Shown here piece after piece: positions 33,522 to 43,973 of a DNA stretch of 64,000 nt. The stretch's first letter is position 1; every line of letters begins with the position of its first letter. The notes beneath the pieces are model-generated. The model was not told the origin of the DNA. It searched no databases and saw nothing but the letters and a program-made list of their open reading frames with translations. The stretch covers positions 1-64,000 of the forward strand of contig CAUJEY010000272.1 of NCBI GenBank assembly GCA_963169325.1, written 5' to 3'. The position numbers and the translations under genes are program-made. The DNA is from Bacteroidota bacterium. Its GTDB lineage: Bacteria; Bacteroidota; Bacteroidia; Chitinophagales; Saprospiraceae.

Positions 33522-34832
33522 TCACCGGAAATGCCGGGAAAAAAATTCTACGACCTGCTCATCTGTGATGACATCCTGTTGGCGGATGGGCTGGCGCAGC
33601 ACAATACCCTCCAGGGTACGGCAGCGGCTGAGGGCAACATAGAGTTGTCCATGTTCGAATGCCCCGCTGCCAAGATCGACCAGTATCCGGTCGAATGTTT
33701 TACCCTGGCTTTTGTGAATCGTGATGGCCCAGGCAAGTTTCAGTGGGTATTGCCGGAACGAGCCGACCGTTTCCGTACCTATTTCGCCGCTGGGCTCCGA
33801 CTTGTACCGGATAATTTCCCATTCGGCGGGCGCAACGTCGATCTTCCTTTTTTTCCCGTTTTCTTCTTCTACCAATACGGTTATCTTTTCAGAACCCAAT
33901 TGGATAACTTTTCCAATGGTGCCGTTCACGAATTGTTTTTCCAGATCATTTTTCACAAACATCACCTGGGCGCCTTCGCGCAACCGCAGCAGCGCCTCCG
34001 TCGGAAAATTCCCCGGATCAAACTGACCTTTAACCTCGGCCAGAAAAGTCATTTCCCTGCCGGGCAGGCGTTCAAGCGCAGTTCTGTTGATCTTGTCCGC
34101 AGTCGCATTGCGCGCACTGAGGGTGATATAACCTTCCGGCGTTTCAAAATCGGGTGTCCAACGTACATTCAGGTCTTGCAGATCATCATGATCGAGATTA
34201 TTGATCCGAATGGCTTCCAGCAAGCGAAGGAAATGGCGCGATTCCTGCCGGTACACCTTGCGCAGTTCAAGCATTTCAAGGTTAAAATCCGGTTCCTCAA
34301 ATACTTTTGCGGAAAAAAAATAGGGGGTTTCGTAATAATCGCGAAAATAGCCGACTTCTACCGGATCGTTGGTAACAACCGGAGGCAACTGAAAGGGGTC
34401 GCCAAAAAACACGACCTGTACACCGCCAAACGGACTGATATTTTCCCGGTTGATTTGAAGAAAGCGGTTAATACCATCCAGAATATCGGCGCGAACCATA
34501 GAGATTTCATCAATGATCAAAACCTCGAGGTTTTGATAAAGGCGTTTCAGGTCTTTGCGCGACACTTTTCGCGACGCCTCCTGTGGGGTGACGATACGCG
34601 GCGGGAAACCAAAAAAGGAGTGAATCGTTTGGCCCTGCACATTCAGGGCTGCCACGCCGGTGGGCGCCAGAACGGCTGTTTTTTTTCGGGTAGTGCGGCG
34701 AAACAACTGCAATAAGGTACTTTTCCCGGTGCCCGCCCGCCCGGTAACAAACATACTTTTACCGTCCTTCTCCAGCGTATCAAGTACGTAGCGAAAATCG
34801 TCATTCAATACCAGCGGCGAGTGCTCCAACAT
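33522..34832 (-). CDS. Pif1/RecD-like DNA helicase
   Basis: 436-residue superfamily 1B helicase, 5'-3' direction expected from the family. Walker A is VTGRAGTGKSTLL near residue 30; motif Ia APTGVAALNVQGQTIHSFF near 55; Walker B LIIDEISMV near 104; motif III FFGDPFQLPPVV near 140; and the C-terminal motif VI region AWAITIHKSQGKTFDRILV with VALSRCRTLEGIVLRQPI near 375-410. No extra domain beyond the core is seen. The ATG at 34832 (MLEHSPLV) is preferred over an ATG 39 bases upstream because it gives the shorter family N-terminus, but either is possible. Confidence 0.9.
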   Translation of the reverse strand: MLEHSPLVLNDDFRYVLDTLEKDGKSMFVTGRAGTGKSTLLQLFRRTTRKKTAVLAPTGVAALNVQGQTIHSFFGFPPRIVTPQEASRKVSRKDLKRLYQNLEVLIIDEISMVRADILDGINRFLQINRENISPFGGVQVVFFGDPFQLPPVVTNDPVEVGYFRDYYETPYFFSAKVFEEPDFNLEMLELRKVYRQESRHFLRLLEAIRINNLDHDDLQDLNVRWTPDFETPEGYITLSARNATADKINRTALERLPGREMTFLAEVKGQFDPGNFPTEALLRLREGAQVMFVKNDLEKQFVNGTIGKVIQLGSEKITVLVEEENGKKRKIDVAPAEWEIIRYKSEPSGEIGTETVGSFRQYPLKLAWAITIHKSQGKTFDRILVDLGSGAFEHGQLYVALSRCRTLEGIVLRQPIRQQDVITDEQVVEFFSRHFR

Positions 34833-34900
34833 CACAGGAAGTGGTTTTGCGCGAAGATAGCAGTAATTCAACAGCCAATTGGAGGAGAAAAGATAAACAA

Positions 34901-34931
34901 GGGGAGTAGCGAATCTTTATTCGCACTCCCC
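34901..34931. terminator. Small hairpin of the word GGGGAGT
   Basis: GGGGAGTAGCGAAT at 34901-34914 pairs with 34919-34931 with one bulge, around a 4-base loop. It lies in the 270-base gap between the helicase start and the histidine kinase stop. The rest of that gap holds no gene or other clear signal. A weak terminator for plus-strand transcription or a repeat fragment. Confidence 0.45.
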
Positions 34932-35103
34932 TGCTACATACACGGACCCACTAACTGGGTCCAACATCCGTGTTCCGTTATTTTAAGCACATTTGCATTT
35001 ATAGAGATACCATTCCTGGTGGGAACGGACAAAGCAAAGGTGGTAGCGATCCATACAAACCGCCATTAAACTGCCATTAAAAGATAATTAAAGCGGTGAC
35101 CCG

Positions 35104-36480
35104 TCAGGCACAATTTGGAAAAGAGACAAAAAACAAACTACCTTTTCCAGGGGCGGAATCCAGCCGGATAGTACCGCCGTGCAATTGCACGATCCGGTGA
35201 CACAAGGACAGCCCGATGCCATACCCTTTTATGGAAGCGGGCATTTCGGAGGCCCGGAAAAAGGGGTCGAATATTTTGTTTTGCGCACCGGAGGGAATCC
35301 CAGGGCCGCGATCGCCAATACAAATCTCAATCGTTGCCGGTCCGGGGAAGGACACGGTTACCTGAACCGAATGATCGGGAGAGAATTTGCACGCATTGTC
35401 CATAAAATTCAGGAAAGCCGTTTTGAGCAACTGTTCTATTCCCAAGATTTTCAGCGCATTATCATCCTCCGGGAATACACTGTACCCGATTTGAAAATGG
35501 TATTGGGGAAAATTTTTGGCCAACTCCATTTGGGCGGTAAAAATTACCTCATCGACCCGGACCGGTTGAAAATAATTCCGCTGGTTTTCTATTCCCGACT
35601 GTGCCAATACTAACAAACCGTTGGTGAGATCTACCAGGCTATGGGTGTCATCAAAAATGGATTTTAATACTTCCTGGTATTCCTCCGTCGTACGCGGTTT
35701 GCTCAGAGTGGCCTGCAATTGGCTGCTGATGGCGGCCAATGGATTTCGCAGTTCGTGGGAAGCGTTGGTGACGAACTGTTGCTGAATGGCAAAAGCCGCT
35801 TCCAAGCGCTCCAGCATCAGGTTAAAATTGTGCGCCAATTGGGCAATTTCATCGTTATTGACGCCCTCCTCTACCCGCTGATTCAGGCTTCCTGCCGAAA
35901 TTGTAGCAATTTCTGTGTTCATCCGGGCTAAGGGGCGCAGTGCCTGCTGGGCAAAAATGCGGCCGGACATGACAATAATTCCGATGCCGAGAATCAGGCC
36001 GGCGAGCAGTACCTGGCCGAGATTTTTTAACTTACTGCGCCCGTAACGGTCATAAGCAGAAGAAATGATAACCAGATCGGCGTTTGCTTCCGTAAAATGA
36101 ATTCCGACTACCTCCCTGTCATTATCTGTATATTCGACTTCCTTTTTTTGACGGATTTCATTGACCAATTTAGCGGTATAAGTGATCGGAAAATCGTCAA
36201 GACTATTGTAAATCAACTTGTTATTAGCATCAAACACTAATACCTTTTCTTCAAACAATGCATGAATAGAGTTCTGATCGATAATCCGCAACAGGTTCAT
36301 ATCCACCTCGTTCACTTTTACAATCAGACGCCCTGTCGTGATCGCCCGGCTTACCAGCCGGTTGTAAAACTCTTCCCGGCGGTAATTGTCTGACAACAAA
36401 TAGACTGCTAACGAAAAGAGGATCAGAATGCTGGCCACGATCACCGAAAACCGAAGGGTAAGTCTCGCCCGAATGTTCAT
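35104..36480 (-). CDS. Sensor histidine kinase (two TM, HAMP)
   Basis: 458-residue inner-membrane sensor. TM1 is near residues 10-30 (FSVIVASILILFSLAVYLL), a periplasmic sensor region spans 31-160, and TM2 is near 163-183 (LLAGLILGIGIIVMSGRIF). HAMP follows, then the H box FVTNASHELRNPLAAI near 240, N box NFMDNACKFSPDH, G boxes GDRGPGIP and GYGIGLSL. It is encoded 13 bases after the OmpR-type regulator on the same strand and is its cognate partner. The architecture resembles Bacteroidota kinases such as RprX. The stimulus is unknown. Confidence 0.93.
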   Translation of the reverse strand: MNIRARLTLRFSVIVASILILFSLAVYLLSDNYRREEFYNRLVSRAITTGRLIVKVNEVDMNLLRIIDQNSIHALFEEKVLVFDANNKLIYNSLDDFPITYTAKLVNEIRQKKEVEYTDNDREVVGIHFTEANADLVIISSAYDRYGRSKLKNLGQVLLAGLILGIGIIVMSGRIFAQQALRPLARMNTEIATISAGSLNQRVEEGVNNDEIAQLAHNFNLMLERLEAAFAIQQQFVTNASHELRNPLAAISSQLQATLSKPRTTEEYQEVLKSIFDDTHSLVDLTNGLLVLAQSGIENQRNYFQPVRVDEVIFTAQMELAKNFPQYHFQIGYSVFPEDDNALKILGIEQLLKTAFLNFMDNACKFSPDHSVQVTVSFPGPATIEICIGDRGPGIPSGAQNKIFDPFFRASEMPASIKGYGIGLSLCHRIVQLHGGTIRLDSAPGKGSLFFVSFPNCA

Positions 36481-36493
36481 GATCGTCGGTTGG

Positions 36494-37186
36494 TTAAAGC
36501 AGTTTGAGGTAGTAACCCATCCCTTGTTTCGTATGAATTAGTTTGGGTTCAAAATTGCGGTCGATTTTACGGCGCAAAAAATTGATGTACACATCCACGA
36601 CATTCGTTCCTGTATCAAAATTAACATCCCAAACATGTTCGGAAATCTCACTTCGTGAAGCGACCCGACCGTTTCGCCGGACCAAATATTCCAGTAAGGC
36701 GTATTCTTTAGCGGTTAATTCTATCAATTGTCCGGCCCTGCTGACGGTTTTATAGGCCGTATTTACCTCCAGATCGGCTACCTGCAACACTTCGTCGTCC
36801 GGCTCCCCGGTGGCCGGGACATTTCGTTTCAACTGGGCCCGGATGCGCACCAATAATTCTCTAAAATCAAATGGTTTGACTAAATAGTCATCGGCGCCAA
36901 GGTCGAAGCCGGCCAGTTTTTTTTCAATACTGCTCAAGGCGGTAAGAATAATAATGGGCATCTGCGGATGATGCTCGCGAATGCTTCGGCAAACCTCATA
37001 CCCATCCACATAAGGCAAATTCAAATCTAACAGCACCAGGTCATATTCATGCGACAGTGCCAGGTGACGTCCGACCGCTCCGTCCGGCGCTATCTCCACG
37101 AGCAACTGTTGCTCCTCCAGCCAGTTTTTAATGGAAGCGGCCACCTTGGGCTCGTCTTCCACCAAAAGGATTTTAATTTGCTTCAT
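36494..37186 (-). CDS. OmpR-type response regulator
   Basis: 230-residue two-component regulator. The receiver domain (1-120) has acidic pocket VEDEP at 9-13, phosphoacceptor Asp54 in LVLLDLNLP, Thr in IIILTALS and Lys in DDYLVKPFDF. The C-terminal winged helix (about 130-228) has ELTAKEYALLEYLVRRNGRV and TNVVDVYINFLRRKID. It is phosphorylated by the kinase 13 bases downstream. It sits 19 bases after the biotin carboxylase gene, so it may share that transcript, which is unusual company for accC. Confidence 0.95.
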   Translation of the reverse strand: MKQIKILLVEDEPKVAASIKNWLEEQQLLVEIAPDGAVGRHLALSHEYDLVLLDLNLPYVDGYEVCRSIREHHPQMPIIILTALSSIEKKLAGFDLGADDYLVKPFDFRELLVRIRAQLKRNVPATGEPDDEVLQVADLEVNTAYKTVSRAGQLIELTAKEYALLEYLVRRNGRVASRSEISEHVWDVNFDTGTNVVDVYINFLRRKIDRNFEPKLIHTKQGMGYYLKLL

Positions 37187-37205
37187 GTTCTTAAAAATTC
37201 CGTGC

Positions 37206-38678
<1,473 letters not shown>

Positions 38679-38695
38679 AAATAAAATCTTATAAA

Positions 38696-39529
38696 CTACA
38701 ATAAACTGTCATAAGCTTTCAAAAATACTTCCTCAAAAAGCGTTTTTGATTTGAAATTTTTCAACGGCCGGCCGGCAAAAAGGTATACCGGCAGAAGGCC
38801 GCGAATCGCATTGGTCAAAAAAATCTCATCTGCGCTTTGGAGCGCTGCGAAAGTAACGGGTTTCTCCTGAATGACAAAGCCTGCCGCCGCTGCGGCTGCC
38901 AGTAGCAAAGCCCGTTGCACCCCCGCAACACATCCTTCCGACAGCGGAACGGTACACAACAAATCCTTTTCCCACCAGAATACGTTGCTGGAAGTGGCTT
39001 CACATATCCGGTCGTGCGAATTCAGGATCAAAGCGTCGTCCCATGCCCGTTTTTTCGCCTCCAGAGCAGCCACTACATACCGGACAGCATTCAGGGTTTT
39101 GAAACTGGAAAACGTATCGATCGGCAAACGTACGTCATCGGATACGCCCAGGGTAATTCCCGGCTCCTGCCATTCAAACGAATTGGACGCCAGGGGTTGT
39201 GCCGTAATCAGGAATTGCGGCATATCGTCTTGCGGCAAATAAAAACCGCCGGGCGACCGCCATACGCTGAGGCGGACGCGGGCATTGGGCGGGCAAATTT
39301 TTGATATTTCTTTCTGAAAAAACGGGACGCCCCACGCCTCCGGCACGTCAAATCCAAGGGCCGACAATCCAGCCGACAACCGGGCCCAATGGCGGTCCAG
39401 CAGCGGTATCTGACCGTCAAAAACCCGGAGCGTTTCAAAAAGTGTATCGCCGTACAACAACGCCCTTTGGGTTTGTGTGAGCGCTTCCGGCAAATTTTCG
39501 CTGAGATGGGTATTAAAATTGACAGACAT
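38696..39529 (-). CDS. Class IV PLP aminotransferase (PabC/IlvE-like)
   Basis: 277-residue fold-type IV PLP enzyme, either 4-amino-4-deoxychorismate lyase or a branched-chain or D-amino-acid aminotransferase. Features: LLYGDTLFETLRVFDGQIPL near residue 27, RVRLSVWRSPGGFY near 100, FKTLNAVRYVVAALEAKKR near 143 with the PLP lysine candidate, and DRICEATSSNVFWWEKDLL near 175, giving the conserved E-x-T/S-x-S-N loop. Its short length and weak substrate-loop identity favour PabC-like but do not prove it. It is the first gene of a tight run with accC and the two-component pair. Confidence 0.85.
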   Translation of the reverse strand: MSVNFNTHLSENLPEALTQTQRALLYGDTLFETLRVFDGQIPLLDRHWARLSAGLSALGFDVPEAWGVPFFQKEISKICPPNARVRLSVWRSPGGFYLPQDDMPQFLITAQPLASNSFEWQEPGITLGVSDDVRLPIDTFSSFKTLNAVRYVVAALEAKKRAWDDALILNSHDRICEATSSNVFWWEKDLLCTVPLSEGCVAGVQRALLLAAAAAAGFVIQEKPVTFAALQSADEIFLTNAIRGLLPVYLFAGRPLKNFKSKTLFEEVFLKAYDSLL

Positions 39530-39614
39530 AATATCTGGAATAGTTTTTGATTTGCTCTTGTAATCGAGAGATTTCTGTTCTTTGCACCGGTTTTATCATA
39601 ACTGCTTTTGTGAA

Positions 39615-40748
39615 ATGCGAGACGACATGCCTGATAACCGAGCAATTTTTTTCCCGGGGTTAAATGGATTACGTGCCATTGCTGCTTTGGCCGTAGTACT
39701 CTCACACACCACGGTGTACCTGGGGGAATTCAATCTGAACCCGCATATTATCGGAACACTAGCCAACGGCAATCCAAAAGGTATTGACCTCTCGGATTTC
39801 GCAGTGAGTATATTTTTCGCGCTGAGTGGATTTTTAATTACTTACCTGCTGCTTGTTGAAGATCGTGCAGGCGAAATAAATATAAAGAATTTTTACGTCA
39901 GAAGAATACTTCGGATCTGGCCGTTATATTATCTATATTTTATTATCGCGCTATTCTTTATAAACATCTGGGGAATACATCATCCCAATTACACCAATTA
40001 CTTCTATATTTTCTTTACGGCAAATGTACCCAAAATATTGCAGGAAAAATCCGACCTGCTTGGGCACTACTGGTCATTAGGTGTCGAGGAACAGTTTTAT
40101 CTGTTTTGGCCGTGGGTGGTAAAAACCTGGGTAAAAAAATTAAATACTATCGCTATTCTATTAATTATTGTTTTAATTGCAATAAAAACTATTGCACATT
40201 TGAACTTCCCTGAAACTTATTTTGAAGAAACCATGTATACCAACAGATTTGACTGCATGCTGATTGGAGCGATGGGCGCTTTATTATTTTTTCAGAATAA
40301 TGAATTATTTATCAAATTTTCCACACATATTTTAACTCAGATTGCAGCATGGGCAGCCATCTTTTTGGCCCTGATAAATAAATTTCATATTGCTAATATA
40401 CTCAATCACGAGTTTATGAGCATCGCCACTGTATTGTTAATTATCGGTCAGATCAAATCAAAAAACAAGATCATCAATCTGGACAGAGGCATTTTCGAGT
40501 TTCTGGGTAAAATCTCTTACGGGATCTATGTAATACACCCATTGATCATTTTCGGCCTTGCCCGGGTTTTTCTACTTTTTCTCGGCGAACCAACGGTATT
40601 ACATTATATACTTGCCTATACCGGTGTGACGGGGTTAACCATTTTAGTCTCCCATGTTTCTTATCGATATATGGAAAAACCATTTTTAAAATTAAAGAGT
40701 CGGTTTACCACAGTAAAAAGTATGTCGTCCAAACAAAATGGAATATAA
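39615..40748 (+). CDS. Acyltransferase 3 family membrane protein (OafA-like)
   Basis: 377-residue integral membrane O-acyltransferase, usually adding acetyl groups to surface sugars. The family start FFPGLNGLRAIAALAVVLSHTT carries the conserved Arg and catalytic His; about ten hydrophobic helices follow. FFALSGFLITYLLLVEDRAG and NFYVRRILRIWPLYYL (the R-x-x-R-I-x-P motif) and LGHYWSLGVEEQFYLFWPW are classic. The gene is visibly AT-richer than its neighbours, with many Ile, Asn and Lys codons ending in A/T, hinting at transfer. ATG at 39615 or 39627; the former is chosen. Confidence 0.9.
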   Translation: MRDDMPDNRAIFFPGLNGLRAIAALAVVLSHTTVYLGEFNLNPHIIGTLANGNPKGIDLSDFAVSIFFALSGFLITYLLLVEDRAGEINIKNFYVRRILRIWPLYYLYFIIALFFINIWGIHHPNYTNYFYIFFTANVPKILQEKSDLLGHYWSLGVEEQFYLFWPWVVKTWVKKLNTIAILLIIVLIAIKTIAHLNFPETYFEETMYTNRFDCMLIGAMGALLFFQNNELFIKFSTHILTQIAAWAAIFLALINKFHIANILNHEFMSIATVLLIIGQIKSKNKIINLDRGIFEFLGKISYGIYVIHPLIIFGLARVFLLFLGEPTVLHYILAYTGVTGLTILVSHVSYRYMEKPFLKLKSRFTTVKSMSSKQNGI

Positions 40749-40756
40749 AACTGCAT

Positions 40757-41740
40757 TTATTTCAAAAACAAACTGCCGGCTTCCTTAACAATGTTTTCAT
40801 CGCGTTGAAAAATAGCATAATTGAAACCCGGGTGCAGGCTGTAGGCGCCATGCCTGCCTCTTTTATCCAATACGACATACCCAATTTGATTGTCAGCAGC
40901 ATCCTTCGGGTATTTGCGGGCCAGCCGGCGGATCACTTCTTCGGCTGCTTTTTGCGGATGTTTACCGCGGCGCATTTCTTCGACAATTAAAAAACTGCCC
41001 AGGGTTTTCAGCACGAGTTCGCCCAAGCCCGTTGCCGCGGCGGCACCCACTTCATTGTCGGCAAACATACCTGCGCCGATAATCGGGCTATCCCCTATCC
41101 TTCCGCGCATTTTGAAGGCCATACCACTGGTCGTACAGGCCCCGGCGATACGTTGCCTGGCATCCATCGCCACTATTCCAATAGTATCATGCCGTTCAAT
41201 GTTGATAACGGGTTTATATTCGGATTTTACCTTCCACTCCTCCCAGGCTTTTCGGGCCGTTTCGGTAAGCATATTTTCTTTTTGAAATCCCTCGCTCAGG
41301 GCAAATTGCAAGGCGCCTTCTCCGGCAAGCATCACATGCGGCGTTTTTTCCATGACCCGGCGGGCAACGCTGATTGGGTGCATGATATGTTCCAGGAAAC
41401 CGACCGAACCGGCATTGCCAAATTCATCCATAATGCAGGCATCAAGCGTGACATGGCCGTCGCGATCCGGAAAACCGCCATAACCGACACTGGTATCATC
41501 CGGATCGGCTTCCGGGATACGCGCCCCGGCTTCTACGGCATCCAATGCCCGGCCGCCGTTTGATAAAATTTGCCAGGCCGCAGCTGTTGCTTCCCGGTTG
41601 TCCCAGGTAGCGATCACTACCGGGAGGGCACCCTTTTCTGGACGTTCAAAAAATCCGGCTGTTTTGGCCCATAAATCGCCGGAGCCGGCAACCATGGCGC
41701 CGAGTAAGGAATTTTGGAGAAACTGACGACGTGTTTTCAT
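40757..41740 (-). CDS. N4-(beta-N-acetylglucosaminyl)-L-asparaginase
   Basis: 327-residue Ntn hydrolase that removes asparagine from GlcNAc-Asn. The Tat-like signal MKTRRQFLQNSLLGAMVAG at the N-terminus implies folded export. The self-cleavage site is HDTIGIVAMD with nucleophile Thr186, followed by TTSGMAFKMRGRIGDSPIIG (Arg and Asp substrate ligands) and GLGELVLKTLG. The alpha-subunit shows DAVEAGARIPEADP and SVGYGGFPD. The ATG at 41740 replaces a longer ORF with 28 unlikely residues. It probably degrades glycoprotein fragments in the periplasm, with export inferred from the signal. Confidence 0.93.
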   Translation of the reverse strand: MKTRRQFLQNSLLGAMVAGSGDLWAKTAGFFERPEKGALPVVIATWDNREATAAAWQILSNGGRALDAVEAGARIPEADPDDTSVGYGGFPDRDGHVTLDACIMDEFGNAGSVGFLEHIMHPISVARRVMEKTPHVMLAGEGALQFALSEGFQKENMLTETARKAWEEWKVKSEYKPVINIERHDTIGIVAMDARQRIAGACTTSGMAFKMRGRIGDSPIIGAGMFADNEVGAAAATGLGELVLKTLGSFLIVEEMRRGKHPQKAAEEVIRRLARKYPKDAADNQIGYVVLDKRGRHGAYSLHPGFNYAIFQRDENIVKEAGSLFLK

Positions 41741-41790
41741 CAATATAATTTCGTTTGAAAAGGAAAAAAAAGAGAACGGGCGCCAATGCC

Positions 41791-41798
41791 TATTTTTG
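41791..41798 (+). promoter_or_regulatory. Candidate -7 box of the small lipoprotein gene
   Basis: TATTTTTG, exact TAnnTTTG, 18 bases before the ATG at 41817. It overlaps the earliest TTG candidate start, which is therefore rejected. Confidence 0.5.
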
Positions 41799-41816
41799 CA
41801 AAAAATCGGTTCAAAA

Positions 41817-42224
41817 ATGAGCAATACCCACTCAATATCATTTAGAATTGTTGTTTTGCTATGGACTTGCTCCTTACTTTCAGGGGCTTGTCAAAGAAAA
41901 AGTCAGGTAGAAGACCCCGGAGTTTGGAAAAAAATCAGCCTTGATTTCAAGCGGATTGATCCTGATGGACTGGCCGGGCCAAGCGGCGGCAAGGTAGCAG
42001 TACACTACGAATTTTGCCTGCCTATGGATGAAAAGTATTGGAAAAAGGTTCAAAAAATTGACAAAACCGCTCAAAAAAATGCCGGCTCCGCCGGGCGTAT
42101 TGGCTGCAGGAAAGATCAATGGCTTATTATTGGATCTACTCATCAGTCCAATTACCTGCGCGTGCTGTACGAACTGGCATCACAACCCTACATCGAAAAA
42201 ATTCAGGAAACCTTTTGGGAGTAA
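41817..42224 (+). CDS. Small lipoprotein, unknown function
   Basis: 135 residues. A signal peptide with lipobox LSGAC (Cys25) precedes a basic mature part. VAVHYEFCLPMDEKYWKKVQ and ECFxx-free region CRKDQWLIIGSTHQSNYLRV are the most distinctive pieces; two further cysteines (in YEFCLP and RIGCRK) could form a disulfide. No family recognised. The stop lies 5 bases before the CDF transporter start, so the two genes are very probably co-transcribed. A link to metal transport is possible but rests on position only. Confidence 0.7.
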   Translation: MSNTHSISFRIVVLLWTCSLLSGACQRKSQVEDPGVWKKISLDFKRIDPDGLAGPSGGKVAVHYEFCLPMDEKYWKKVQKIDKTAQKNAGSAGRIGCRKDQWLIIGSTHQSNYLRVLYELASQPYIEKIQETFWE

Positions 42225-42229
42225 ACACC

Positions 42230-43267
42230 ATGACAAACCCTACCGCTTTAGTCAATATCCGGGTACAAACGCTGGTCGTTATCATTTCCTGCCTGCTGTT
42301 CGGCATCAAATTACTCGCATATTTTCTCACGGAGTCTGTAGCCGTTCTTACCGATGCACTGGAAAGCACCGTGAATGTAGTGACCGGTTTTACAGGACTA
42401 TACAGTCTGAAAATCGCCGCCCGCCCGCGCGATGAAAATCATCCGTACGGCCACGGAAAAGTGGAACTTATATCGGCTTCTTTTGAAGGCATTCTTATCC
42501 TGGTTGCCGGGTTGATCATCATCTACGAAGCAATTGCCAACCTGCTGCACCCGCATGCGCTCCGTGATCTGGATTATGGCATCGCGCTCATTCTGATCAC
42601 AGCCATTGCCAACTATGTGCTCGGGTGGCATTGCCTTCGCATTGGCAAAAAAAATCATTCGGTCGCCCTGCAGGCAAGCGGAAAACACTTGCAAACGGAT
42701 ACCTGGAGCACCCTGGGGATTGTGGTCGGTTTGGTGCTGATCCAGTGGACCCAACTGAGCTGGATTGACAGTATGGTGGCTATCCTGTTCGGTATTTTAG
42801 TTATTGTGGAAGGGGCTAAAATTATACGGCAAACCATAGCTGGTATCATGGATGAGGCCGACATGGATTTGTTGCAAGAGGTAATCCGGGTATTGAATAC
42901 CTCCAAACCGGATAACTGGATAGATTTGCATAACCTACGTATTATCAAATACGGTGCTATTTTACACCTCGATTGCCACCTGACCGTTCCCTGGTATTTT
43001 AACGTGAACCAGGCCCATGACGAGGTAGACCACCTGGACCGTATCATTCGCGCGCATTTTCCCAGATCGCTGGAAATGTTCGTTCATATCGACGGCTGTG
43101 TACCGCCGGTCTCCTGCCGGGTATGCCCGGTGGCCAATTGCGCGGTGCGGCAAAAACCGTTTGAAAACCGGCTGGAATGGACCTTTGAAAACCTCACGCT
43201 GAATCAGAAGCACGGATTGCCGGATTCGCCGGAAGAGCAGCACGGGCAACGAACAGGTAATAATTGA
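42230..43267 (+). CDS. Cation diffusion facilitator with Cys-rich C-terminus
   Basis: 345-residue inner-membrane metal/proton antiporter. Six helices are expected; the metal site is suggested by ESVAVLTDALESTVN in TM2 and ALQASGKHLQTDTWSTLG in TM5, and DENHPYGHGKVELISA is the family loop. The cytosolic C-domain has LRIIKYGAILHLDCHLTVPW and then an unusual extension with CVPPVSCRVCPVANC (four cysteines in 15 residues) that may sense or bind metal. Substrate not predictable; zinc, iron or manganese are usual. The ATG at 42230 follows the small lipoprotein by 5 bases. The 3' end overlaps the convergent methyltransferase by 74 bases. Confidence 0.9.
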   Translation: MTNPTALVNIRVQTLVVIISCLLFGIKLLAYFLTESVAVLTDALESTVNVVTGFTGLYSLKIAARPRDENHPYGHGKVELISASFEGILILVAGLIIIYEAIANLLHPHALRDLDYGIALILITAIANYVLGWHCLRIGKKNHSVALQASGKHLQTDTWSTLGIVVGLVLIQWTQLSWIDSMVAILFGILVIVEGAKIIRQTIAGIMDEADMDLLQEVIRVLNTSKPDNWIDLHNLRIIKYGAILHLDCHLTVPWYFNVNQAHDEVDHLDRIIRAHFPRSLEMFVHIDGCVPPVSCRVCPVANCAVRQKPFENRLEWTFENLTLNQKHGLPDSPEEQHGQRTGNN

Positions 43268-43871
43268 ATATACCGGACTTTTTGATCAAAATCGTTCGTT
43301 CGATCCCCAACCCGCGAGTCGTCAGCATTTTTGCATATTCTGCACAGGTAAACTGATGCGGGTGAAGAATATCTGCGGGTAGCCGTTGGAATAAATACCT
43401 AATCCAGTGATAATTATGCGCATCAACGGAGAGCAACAAATAGCCCCCGGGCTGAACCAGCGCCACAAGCCGGTCGAGGCTGCCCTCCAAATTGGCAACA
43501 TGATTGATGGCATTTTGCCAAAAACCCACATCGCACCGTTTTGCCGTAAAAAACGACTCCAACGTCTGGCTGAAAAACCGCACGTAAGGATAGTCGGCCG
43601 GCTGGAAATGTGGCAACATACCGGCATACTGATCAAGCAAAGGGTCAACTGCATCCACCTTGTAATCGTGCAGGATCGTAAAAATGCCCGCCGGGCCGCA
43701 ACCGGCGTCCAGCACCCCGGCCCCCGGCGATAACCGGAGCCCGCTATTTTTCAGAAAATCAAGCCAATACGTCTTTTTCCAACGGAGATATTCAGATTTA
43801 TCGCGGGAGTTCAGGTAGTTTTTCCACCAGCGCAGTTCGAAAAATTGGGCACAACGCCATCGCAAGTTCAT
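43194..43871 (-). CDS. Class I SAM-dependent methyltransferase
   Basis: 225-residue cytosolic methyltransferase. Motif I is GVLDAGCGPAGIFTIL, motif II VDAVDPLLDQY, followed by CDVGFWQNAINHV (acidic/aromatic motif similar to post-I regions) and VQPGGYLLLSVDAHNY in motif III. The final third has an HDxxH-like PADILHPHQFTCAEY. The substrate is not predictable. The start is set at 43871 because a TATCTTTG box lies 26 bases upstream; 57 extra residues in the open frame are rejected. The last 74 bases overlap the CDF gene on the other strand. Confidence 0.8.
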   Translation of the reverse strand: MNLRWRCAQFFELRWWKNYLNSRDKSEYLRWKKTYWLDFLKNSGLRLSPGAGVLDAGCGPAGIFTILHDYKVDAVDPLLDQYAGMLPHFQPADYPYVRFFSQTLESFFTAKRCDVGFWQNAINHVANLEGSLDRLVALVQPGGYLLLSVDAHNYHWIRYLFQRLPADILHPHQFTCAEYAKMLTTRGLGIERTILIKKSGIFNYYLFVARAALPANPAIRASDSA

Positions 43872-43897
43872 GGATAAGATGTTAATGTTGGTGGGGG

Positions 43898-43905
43898 CAA
43901 AGATA
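43898..43905 (-). promoter_or_regulatory. Candidate -7 box of the methyltransferase gene
   Basis: Minus strand TATCTTTG, exact TAnnTTTG, 26 bases before the ATG at 43871. It sits in the 100-base gap between divergent starts. Confidence 0.5.
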
Positions 43906-43973
43906 ATTTCACTACCTTCGGGTTTCGTAAAATCGAATGCTCTTCCGGTTTTTGCCAAATTAATTTGAATTTT

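Noticed and set aside
33510-34715. 401-codon ORF antisense to the Pif1-like helicase
   Set aside because: It is the shadow of a clearly conserved helicase gene; no motif or start signal supports it.
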